From positions 1 to 12,492 of the forward strand of contig JAAWDB010000067.1 in the NCBI GenBank assembly GCA_022793555.1: 12,492 nucleotides of DNA, given 5' to 3'. The translations under genes were made by a program, and so were the position numbers. Below are positions 7,111 to 12,492 of this stretch, one piece after another. Each line of letters begins with the position of its first letter. Position 1 is the stretch's first letter. The DNA comes from Bacilli bacterium. Lineage in GTDB: Bacteria > Bacillota_I > Bacilli_A > RF39 > UBA660. The notes beneath the pieces were generated by a model that saw only the letters and a program-made list of their open reading frames with translations, did not search any database and was not told where the DNA came from.

Positions 7111-7139
7111 TTTTCAAAATGAATAATTTATGATACCAT
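7111..7139 (+). promoter_or_regulatory. Possible promoter of the 7166 prepilin gene
   Basis: TTTTCA (7111-7116) is 17 nt upstream of TACCAT (7134-7139), which is preceded by TGA, an extended -10 arrangement like that proposed before the 4268 gene. An alternative -10 is TATGAT (7129-7134, 5/6) but with a poor -35. It begins right after the terminator, as expected if the gene has its own promoter. Confidence 0.35.
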
Positions 7140-7165
7140 ATTTTTAAATAGTAAGGGTTGAACGG

Positions 7166-8707
7166 ATGATGAAGAAAGGGTTTACGATTGTTGAGCTTTT
7201 AGCGGTTATTGCCATTATTGCTATTATAGGAGTTATTGCTGTTCCTGGATATCATTATATTGTTAACCAAGTACAATCTAACATGTATGATAATAAATTA
7301 AATTATGTTAAGATTGCTGCTGAAAATTTTGCTTTTGAAACAGGACTTACAGTTACTAATATTGCTCATTTAATTGAAGTAGGAAAATTGGAAGCTGATA
7401 ATGAAGAGGGGGATTATCGAAATCCACTTACTAATGCAAATATGCTTTGTCAGGTGGTTCGTATTTCTCATGATGAACATCAATATCATGCAATTGTTAC
7501 TGAGCAAGAAGTATGTGATTATGATCAGTTAGCAATGGATCAAAATAAGATTTATATTAACCGTTTTGATGAAAATGGAGAAGCTCTTTTTACCTCTTCT
7601 TGGAATAGGGGATGGACTAAGGGCTCTGTAAGACTTCAACTTGCTTTAAGTGTTGATTTTAATTATCCTGATGAAGTGAAAGAAATTCGTTGGATTTCTA
7701 ATGACCAGGAAGAAGTGGTAGAAGTTAATCATGACTTTTTTGAAAAACGTGAATATGTTGTGGAAGCTAGTCAATTAGTAAATACTTCTATTGAAGCCCA
7801 GGTAACATTTTATCATGAAGGGAAAGATATTATTTATCGAACAAGTACAATGGTAATGATTGATCGGCAAGCTCCATCTTTATATCAAGATGATATTTTG
7901 GTTTCACAACCTTTAGAATGGACTTATGAATCTAAAGATGTGTCTTTTACGATGAGTGATGGCAATGGTTCAGGTGTATATGGTTATGCTATTGTAAGAG
8001 ATGATAATCGGTGTCACTTTGCTAGTTATACAAAAACAGATAAACTTACAGTTACACGATCATTACCTGCAGGAAAGTATTATATTTGTGTTAAGGATTA
8101 TGCTGGTAATTTTAGTGAGGAATTTAGTAGTTATTCTTTTGTGATAGATCGAATTGATGGTAAAGCTCCAAATATTCAATATCAAGTAGAACAAAAATGG
8201 GGAGCTAAAAATGTTGCATCATTTACAATTATAGACCCCGATAGCGGAGTTATAGCTTATTCTCTTGGTCCTGATAATGTTTTTGAAGATTGGCATAATG
8301 TGGATTGTACTAGCGAGTTTTCATTTCAAGAAGAGTTTACACATAATGGAATATATTATATCTATGCTAAAGATGCGGTAGGAAATATTAGTAAGCAATC
8401 TTTTGCCATTTCTTATGTGGATGTGACAGCTCCTCAAATAAAAAAAGCTGAGATTATACCTGTAGATGGAAGTTATGGTTTAACTATTGATATTCATATA
8501 GAGGCTACGGATGAAACGGCATTAAGGATGTGTGTATCAACATTAGGTTATGGTATATCATGTGAATGGGAAGAGTATAATTCTATGAAACGTTTTCATT
8601 TGTCAGAAAGTTTGGATGAACGAATTCAACCAATTTATGTTCTTTTAAGAGATATAGCTGGAAATGAAACGAAACAAGAATTTCAGTATGAAGTTTATCC
8701 AACTTAA
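7166..8707 (+). CDS. Large type IV prepilin-like surface protein with three Ig-like modules (paralog of the upstream gene)
   Basis: The 513-residue protein begins MMKKG then FTIVELLAVIAIIAII, a canonical prepilin peptidase site (cut after Gly5, Glu at +5) with hydrophobic helix to ~residue 27. It is clearly homologous to the preceding 714-aa protein. Both share NMY-N-K near residue 40, HLIE-GKLEADNE-GD near 67-82, MLC-VVRI with Cys95, and Cys117. The Ig-like module (~251-331) has EWT, FTMSDG-GSG-YGY and YYICVKD-AGN with Cys283/Cys308. A middle Ig-like module (~332-418, ending YYIYAKDAVGN) has no counterpart upstream. The last module (~419-513, IEATDET to LLRDIAGN) matches residues ~326-424 of the neighbour. 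It lacks the TSP1-like and Cys-rich C-terminal parts. Start: ATG 7166, with AAGGG 8 nt upstream; ATG 7169 is also possible. The protein is probably exported by a type IV pilus-like or Com-like machine encoded elsewhere and exposed on the surface, perhaps as an adhesin. Confidence 0.9.
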   Translation: MMKKGFTIVELLAVIAIIAIIGVIAVPGYHYIVNQVQSNMYDNKLNYVKIAAENFAFETGLTVTNIAHLIEVGKLEADNEEGDYRNPLTNANMLCQVVRISHDEHQYHAIVTEQEVCDYDQLAMDQNKIYINRFDENGEALFTSSWNRGWTKGSVRLQLALSVDFNYPDEVKEIRWISNDQEEVVEVNHDFFEKREYVVEASQLVNTSIEAQVTFYHEGKDIIYRTSTMVMIDRQAPSLYQDDILVSQPLEWTYESKDVSFTMSDGNGSGVYGYAIVRDDNRCHFASYTKTDKLTVTRSLPAGKYYICVKDYAGNFSEEFSSYSFVIDRIDGKAPNIQYQVEQKWGAKNVASFTIIDPDSGVIAYSLGPDNVFEDWHNVDCTSEFSFQEEFTHNGIYYIYAKDAVGNISKQSFAISYVDVTAPQIKKAEIIPVDGSYGLTIDIHIEATDETALRMCVSTLGYGISCEWEEYNSMKRFHLSESLDERIQPIYVLLRDIAGNETKQEFQYEVYPT

Positions 8708-8729
8708 TATCAATGTCGGGGTTATAGGC

Positions 8730-8758
8730 TTTAAAAAAATTAAATTTTAAGGTATAAT
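8730..8758 (+). promoter_or_regulatory. Promoter of the 8784-12134 operon
   Basis: A perfect -10 TATAAT (8753-8758) lies 17 nt downstream of TTTAAA (8730-8735, 4/6 to -35). No terminator hairpin is visible after the upstream gene's stop (8707), so read-through from the prepilin gene is also possible. The first gene follows after GAGGTGA (8773-8779). Confidence 0.7.
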
Positions 8759-8769
8759 GGTTATACTTT
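8749..8769. promoter_or_regulatory. Candidate operator: 21-bp palindrome over the -10 and start site
   Basis: AAGGTATAA-TGG-TTATACTTT has 9-bp arms with a single G/A asymmetry (G-T in pairing terms) and a 3-bp centre; the inner GTATAA/TTATAC arms are perfect. It covers the -10 hexamer and the expected transcription start, the classical place for a repressor. The regulator is not identifiable from the window. Confidence 0.4.
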
Positions 8770-8783
8770 ATTGAGGTGAATTT

Positions 8784-9269
8784 ATGAACAAATTAAAGAA
8801 AGTATGGAATGAACATCGCGTAATGGTTGTTCTTGGTATTATTGTCCTAGTGTGTATGTTTGTTATTACAGGAGTGATGTTTAAATATTTCTTTGGTGTG
8901 TCTGCATCAAGTTATGGAGATCGCCTTAATGATATTCAAGATGTTGTTTTTGATGAAGTGGCAAAAGATTCTTTAAGTGAAGCTTATAAAGACGAACATT
9001 TGAAAAGTGTTCATATTGAAACTAGAGGAAAAATTATTTATGTACGTGCTAAGTATGATGAAACGGTTTCTTTGAGTGATGCACAAACTAAGTCATTTGA
9101 AGCTTTTCAAACTATTGATGAAAAATATCGAAAGTTATATGATTTTAATGTAACCTTATCTCAAGATGCTTTAGAAATTGGGACGGGATATTATTTAATG
9201 GGAGCGAAAAATGTTAGTAGTGAAAATTTTGTTTGGAGTAATAATACGCCAATAAAGGCAGAGGAATAA
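8784..9269 (+). CDS. Single-pass membrane protein of unknown function, first gene of the sensor operon
   Basis: A 161-residue protein with a basic N-terminus (MNKLKKVWNEHR), one strongly hydrophobic helix at about residues 13-33 and a soluble domain of ~125 residues, probably outside the membrane by the positive-inside rule. The soluble part alternates beta strands and helices: a strand pair VHIETRGKIIYVRAKY near residues 72-87, then a helix (AQTKSFEAFQTIDEKY) and a further strand. That compact alpha/beta fold I cannot name. There is no cysteine outside the membrane region and no catalytic motif. The start is well supported by GAGGTGA 4 nt upstream. It is separated from the GGDEF-like receptor gene by only 1 nt, and that gene's ribosome binding site lies inside its last codons. 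The two are therefore translated together, and it may be an accessory subunit of the receptor; that partnership is an inference. Confidence 0.8.
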   Translation: MNKLKKVWNEHRVMVVLGIIVLVCMFVITGVMFKYFFGVSASSYGDRLNDIQDVVFDEVAKDSLSEAYKDEHLKSVHIETRGKIIYVRAKYDETVSLSDAQTKSFEAFQTIDEKYRKLYDFNVTLSQDALEIGTGYYLMGAKNVSSENFVWSNNTPIKAEE

Positions 9270-9270
9270 T

Positions 9271-11307
9271 ATGGAAAAGACGAAAAAAGTAATTATTTGG
9301 ACACTGACTCTTTTAATTATTGCCCTTCTTTTTGTTTATGTTATTGTAGGAATTTTACAAGATAATTCACGTTTGACGCCACAAGAAAGTGAATGGGTAA
9401 ATGGAAACCTAAATAAGGTTCATAATGTTTCAGTATTAAATGATACGAATTTATTTGGTACAGATGGTAAGGGATTGTTTTATGATTTTTTAGCAGATTT
9501 TACTAAAAAATATGGATTACGAATTAACTCGATTACTTATAATTCTAATGAAGTTGCTAATGGTATTCGATTTTTAGTCTCAAATACAACAAATAATCAG
9601 GATATTAATTTCTATGAAGATCATTATATTTTGGTATCTAAGAGTAATGATATTCTTATTCAATTAGAAGATTTAAAAACGAAGAAGATTGGGGTTTTAA
9701 GTGATTCTGTTTCTTATTTAACAGATAAATTAGGAATAGTTCCTACTTTTGTTAGTTATCCTAATCGTGAAGAGTTAATGAAGGCTTTAGATGGTAATAC
9801 AGATATTCAAGGAATATTGGTTCCTAGAATTGAGTATATGGATCAAATTTTATCATCTCATTATTTTATTGTTTCTCATTTTACCAATATTCCTCGTTAT
9901 TATAATTTGGTTTTAGATTATGAAAATAATGAAGTATTGAGTAATATTTTAAAAAAGTATTTTACAAAATGGCTAGATGAAGAATTTGAGGCGAAATTTC
10001 ATTCCGAAGAGTTTCAAATGTTTGTGAAATATTTGAATATTTCTCAAACAGAAATGGATAAATTACAGAGCGTTGTTTATAATTATGGATTTATTAACAA
10101 TAGTCCTTATGAAGTATTAACTGGTGGAGATTATGGTGGAATTCTTGCAGCTTATTTGAAGGAATTTTCTGATTTCTGTCAAATTGATTTTAATTTTAAA
10201 CGTTTTAAAAATTATAAAAAACTTGTTTCTGCCATTGATGATAATGAAGTAGATTTATATTTTGGTTATCAAAATTTTACTTCACAAGGAACGGATATTT
10301 TATCTGATATTTTGGTTTCTTATGATGTTTTAGCTCATGAAACGGATGATATGGTGGTGCGCTCTCTTAATTCTTTATATGGGAAAACGGTTTATGTAGA
10401 GAGCAATAGTTTACTTTTCAGCCGTTTTAATGGAAATGATAAAATTAATGTGGAGACTTACGATGGAGAAAAAGGGCTACGTGATGTTATAAAAAAACGT
10501 GGGATTATAATTATGGATCATCATATTAGTTCTTATTATCAAAAGAATATGTTAAATCAATATTCAGTTCGTTATACAGAAACATTAAAAGAAAACTATG
10601 TCTTTAAAACAAATGCTAGTGATACATTTAATCAATTATTTTCTGCTTATTTGGATTATTTAGATGAAAATCGAATGACTTATCTTGGAATTTATAATCA
10701 TAGTGTGACTGTTCGTAATGGTACTATTTTAGGAACTATTGCAAAATATTTACTTTATATTATGGTGGTTGTTTTCTTAGGTTTCTATATTTTGTATCGT
10801 TCATCAAAACGTGTAAGAGTAGCTAAAAAAATTCGTAAAGAAGATAAGATGAAGTTTATTGATCAATTAACAAGTTTAAAAAATCGTAATTATTTGAATG
10901 AGAATATTTCTAGATGGAATAAAAATACAATTTATCCACAAACTATGGTGGTAATTGATTTAAATCGTATACAGGAGATTAATGATACTTTAGGTTATGA
11001 GCAAGGAGATGCTCAAATTCGAGCTGCTGCGAATGTTTTAATCAAGACACAACTTGATAATTCTGATGTTATGCGAACTGATGGTAATGAATTTATGATT
11101 TATTTTATTGGATATCAGACGAAACAAATTACTGCTTATATTCATAAATTAAATAAAGAATTTAAGAAGTTACCATATGAGTATGGGGCATGTATTGGAT
11201 ATAGTATGATTGTTGATGATATTAAATCGATTGAAGATGCCATTAATGAAGCAACATTAGATGTTAAAAAGCAAAAAGAGATGCAAAAAGAGGATACAAG
11301 ATCATGA
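9271..11307 (+). CDS. Membrane receptor: tandem solute-binding-like domains plus degenerate GGDEF domain
   Basis: The 678-residue protein has a TM helix at ~8-29, then ~460 extracytoplasmic residues, a second TM at ~490-512 and a cytoplasmic GGDEF-like domain (~525-670). The outer part looks like two successive bacterial extracellular solute-binding family 3-like domains (~52-265 and ~270-480). Both contain a G-x-x-x-DFL or AAYLKEF helix followed by an IN/ID-F strand, and the second has LYGKTVYVESNS, typical of the LxGKxVxVxxGS strand. The cytoplasmic part follows GGDEF architecture: DQLTSLKNRNYL, VVIDLNRIQEINDTLGYEQGD (split at Asp563 and Asp580), and then the signature. The signature is D604-G-N-E-F instead of GG(D/E)EF. 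Asn606 replaces the metal-binding, catalytic acid, and no RxxD inhibitory site is present. Diguanylate cyclase activity is therefore doubtful; it may bind nucleotide or act as a scaffold. Start: GAGGAA overlaps the end of the previous gene. The TGA stop overlaps the next start (ATGA). Confidence 0.88.
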   Translation: MEKTKKVIIWTLTLLIIALLFVYVIVGILQDNSRLTPQESEWVNGNLNKVHNVSVLNDTNLFGTDGKGLFYDFLADFTKKYGLRINSITYNSNEVANGIRFLVSNTTNNQDINFYEDHYILVSKSNDILIQLEDLKTKKIGVLSDSVSYLTDKLGIVPTFVSYPNREELMKALDGNTDIQGILVPRIEYMDQILSSHYFIVSHFTNIPRYYNLVLDYENNEVLSNILKKYFTKWLDEEFEAKFHSEEFQMFVKYLNISQTEMDKLQSVVYNYGFINNSPYEVLTGGDYGGILAAYLKEFSDFCQIDFNFKRFKNYKKLVSAIDDNEVDLYFGYQNFTSQGTDILSDILVSYDVLAHETDDMVVRSLNSLYGKTVYVESNSLLFSRFNGNDKINVETYDGEKGLRDVIKKRGIIIMDHHISSYYQKNMLNQYSVRYTETLKENYVFKTNASDTFNQLFSAYLDYLDENRMTYLGIYNHSVTVRNGTILGTIAKYLLYIMVVVFLGFYILYRSSKRVRVAKKIRKEDKMKFIDQLTSLKNRNYLNENISRWNKNTIYPQTMVVIDLNRIQEINDTLGYEQGDAQIRAAANVLIKTQLDNSDVMRTDGNEFMIYFIGYQTKQITAYIHKLNKEFKKLPYEYGACIGYSMIVDDIKSIEDAINEATLDVKKQKEMQKEDTRS

Positions 11308-12134
11308 TTCAAAAAGTTAAAGTTTGGATGATAAGAATATGGAAATTGATTACTAGGCCAGAAATGTTGGTGTTACCAGGGCAACTGGCCTATTTTTTCT
11401 TACTTGCCATAGTACCCACAATTACTTTAATGGCTTATGGAGCATCTTTTTTTCATCTTTCTTTTGATTTTCTTACTAATTTTATGTCTAAAGCTTTTGG
11501 TAGTGAAGTATCATCTCTTATTATGCCAATTGTTACTAATGTTGATATTAATGCTCAATTTTTGATTACTTTGGTGATTGGTTTTTATGCAGCAAGTACA
11601 GGAGCAGCTTCGATTATTGTGACATCTAATCAGATGTATGGCATTCCTAATTCATCTTTTTTTGAACGTAAAATAAAAGCTATTATTATGACTTTTATTT
11701 TGGTTTTATTGTTACTTTTTTTGCTTTTAATTCCGGTATTCGGTGATAGTATTATTGAATTATTGCAATTTGTAAATTTAAATCCTAATGTTACAAAAAC
11801 CGTTTCTTTTACTATTCATTTAGTAAAGGGGCCCATTTCTTGGTTTATTATTTTCTTTTTAATAAAAATTATTTATACTATGGCTCCAGATAAGGAAATT
11901 GCTAGTAAAACGAACACTTATGGTGCATTGTTTACTACTTTTGGATTTATTATAGCTACAATGATTTATTCTTTTTATATCAGTCATTTTGCTCATTATG
12001 CAAATCTTTATGGAGGACTCGCTCAATTTGTAGTTTTAATGGTTTGGCTTTATCTTCTAGCTTATATTTTTGTTATTGGTATTGCGATTAATACGGAAAA
12101 ATTGGAAAAAATAGGAGATATAGAAAAGACGTAA
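11304..12134 (+). CDS. YihY/BrkB-family inner-membrane protein
   Basis: A 276-residue polytopic protein with about six TM helices (~27-49, 84-106, 126-146, 174-193, 207-226, 239-262). The hallmarks of the YihY/virulence factor BrkB family (historically mislabelled ribonuclease BN) are present. An early PGQLAYFFLLAIVPTITL helix corresponds to the family's AxxLAFYxLxSxxPLL segment. A Y-x-x-LYGGL-x-x-FVVLMVWLYLLAYI segment near the C-terminus corresponds to YGSLGxxxxLLLWLYxSxxxxLxGAE. The family's terminal Glu position appears as IAIN here. Length is normal for the family (~270-300). The start ATG overlaps the previous stop (ATGA) and has AAGAGGA 9 nt upstream, so it is translationally coupled to the receptor gene. 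The molecular function of the family is not well established. It is the last gene of the operon; a terminator follows 108 nt later. Confidence 0.92.
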   Translation: MIQKVKVWMIRIWKLITRPEMLVLPGQLAYFFLLAIVPTITLMAYGASFFHLSFDFLTNFMSKAFGSEVSSLIMPIVTNVDINAQFLITLVIGFYAASTGAASIIVTSNQMYGIPNSSFFERKIKAIIMTFILVLLLLFLLLIPVFGDSIIELLQFVNLNPNVTKTVSFTIHLVKGPISWFIIFFLIKIIYTMAPDKEIASKTNTYGALFTTFGFIIATMIYSFYISHFAHYANLYGGLAQFVVLMVWLYLLAYIFVIGIAINTEKLEKIGDIEKT

Positions 12135-12241
12135 TTGAATATATTAATTAATGTGCACACAGGTATTATTTTGTGCACGCTGATGTCCAGAATATCAATC
12201 TAATATTATAGGTATTAACGATATGATGGGATAATATCTAG

Positions 12242-12266
12242 AAGGAACGATTAATGTTCCTTTTTT
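12242..12266 (+). terminator. Intrinsic terminator at the end of the sensor operon
   Basis: AAGGAAC (12242-12248), loop GATTAAT, GTTCCTT (12256-12262), with a T run to 12266: a 7-bp perfect stem. It is the first clear terminator after the YihY-family gene. Confidence 0.85.
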
Positions 12267-12306
12267 GTTTGCAGTGTTTTGGAAATATTATTTTTAGAGG
12301 CATGAT

Positions 12307-12323
12307 TTATATTATTAATATAA
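12307..12323. repeat. 17-bp perfect AT palindrome upstream of the last gene
   Basis: TTATATT-ATT-AATATAA has perfect 7-bp arms and a 3-bp centre, the same 7-3-7 geometry as the palindrome at 4884-4900. It could be an operator, but AT-rich composition makes chance occurrence plausible. Confidence 0.3.
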
Positions 12324-12379
12324 CCAACAATTTATTAGTAATAACTAGTAAGATGGTGAGAAAAATGGTATATTTGTAG

Positions 12380-12388
12380 TGTTATAAA
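12380..12388 (+). promoter_or_regulatory. Possible extended -10 promoter of the truncated last gene
   Basis: TGTTATAAA (12380-12388) reads as a TGn extended -10 with TATAAA (5/6). No good -35 is seen at 16-18 nt. It would give a leader of about 50 nt before ATG 12447. Confidence 0.4.
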
Positions 12389-12446
12389 ATAAAGTGTACA
12401 TCTTTTTCCTTGACGATGTCCATACTAAAATTAAGGAGTGTTTTTC

Positions 12447-12492
12447 ATGAATCTTGAGAAATTTAAAGAGAAAAATCAAAAAAGGAATTGGA
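12447..12492 (+). CDS. Start of an unknown gene, cut by the window end
   Basis: ATG 12447 has a strong AAGGAG (12433-12438) 8 nt upstream, and the frame stays open for 15 codons to the window edge (MNLEKFKEKNQKRNW). The visible residues are charged and helical with no signal peptide. Too little is present to assign a family. The start is the best supported part of this call. Confidence 0.6.
   Translation, partial: MNLEKFKEKNQKRNW

Larger units (their letters stand above)
12135..12446. other. 312-nt noncoding region with GTGCAC repeats, terminator and palindromes
   Basis: No convincing gene is seen on either strand. The left part has TGTGCAC twice (12152-12158 and 12172-12178); the GTGCACA/TGTGCAC copies can pair as a 7-bp stem with a 12-nt loop. 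GATATGAT-GGG-ATAATATC (12220-12238, one mismatch) precedes a terminator. The right part has palindromes at 12307-12323 (TTATATT-ATT-AATATAA) and 12332-12344 (TTATTA-G-TAATAA), then a promoter-like sequence. The octamer GATGTCCA occurs at 12182-12189 and 12415-12422. An RNA from 12152 to 12266 is possible, but no known riboswitch consensus is recognised. Confidence 0.5.

Noticed and set aside
6836-7117. Open frame of 93 codons on the minus strand
   Set aside because: It lies opposite the 3' end of the 714-aa prepilin-like gene and its terminator, has no ribosome binding site and an unlikely composition; a shadow of the real gene.
6852-7133. Open frame of 93 codons on the plus strand over the end of the 714-aa gene
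   Set aside because: It overlaps the coding 3' end and runs through the terminator hairpin; no ribosome binding site.
9271-11307. Mycoplasma-type genetic code (TGA = Trp)
   Set aside because: The AT-rich, Mollicutes-like style suggested it, but TGA terminates this gene exactly at an ATGA overlap with the next gene, and tryptophans are TGG throughout.
12135-12204. In-frame continuation after the YihY-family stop codon as a truncated C-terminus
   Set aside because: Only about 22 codons follow before the next stop, the family length is already complete at 276 residues, and the added residues do not resemble the family.
12135-12446. tRNA, rRNA or CRISPR array in the longest noncoding stretch
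   Set aside because: No cloverleaf with a GTTCRA T-loop, no rRNA-like sequence and no regularly spaced direct repeats of CRISPR length.

Overview
The window looks like a chromosomal segment of an AT-rich, low-GC Gram-positive bacterium (Firmicutes/Bacilli). The evidence is strong A/T bias in third codon positions, AAGGAGG-type ribosome binding sites, short T-rich intrinsic terminators, and a TypA of Firmicutes type. TGA ends the 9271-11307 gene and tryptophan is TGG, so this is the standard bacterial code, not the Mycoplasma code. My best guess, an inference from style only, is an uncultured gut Bacilli lineage near the Erysipelotrichales/RF39-type groups. Every gene is on the + strand.

Layout. 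(1) 1-2287: the 3' part of a large, charged, helix-rich protein of unknown function, followed by a small two-helix membrane protein with a HAAS/DUF1700-like head. An intrinsic terminator closes the pair. (2) 2379-4181: translational GTPase TypA/BipA, with its own good promoter and terminator. (3) 4268-4813: a membrane-anchored hypothetical protein, followed by two overlapping alternative hairpins. (4) 4916-8707: two tandem, paralogous and very large type IV prepilin-like proteins (714 and 513 aa). Each has a prepilin peptidase/methylation N-terminus, a shared head with a conserved Cys95/Cys117 pair, and Ig-like modules. The first also has a thrombospondin type-1-like module and a Cys-rich C-terminal domain. 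(5) 8784-12134: a tight three-gene operon (1-nt gap, then an ATGA overlap) behind a near-consensus promoter that is overlapped by a palindrome. It encodes a one-helix membrane protein, a receptor with two tandem solute-binding-like domains and a degenerate GGDEF domain, and a YihY/BrkB-family membrane protein. (6) 12135-12446: a noncoding stretch with GTGCAC repeats, a terminator and palindromes, leading into a gene cut by the window end at 12447.

How it may fit together. The centre of the window is a cell-surface locus. The two prepilin-like proteins look like surface-displayed modular adhesins or pilus-tip subunits, stabilised by disulfides. No pilus assembly gene (ATPase, platform protein, prepilin peptidase) is present, so they must rely on machinery encoded elsewhere. 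The downstream operon encodes an envelope sensor whose output domain has lost the canonical GGDEF signature. A functional link between that sensor and the pilins is only suggested by proximity.

The most noteworthy feature is the prepilin-anchored thrombospondin-type-1-like module and the domain shuffling between the two neighbouring paralogs.
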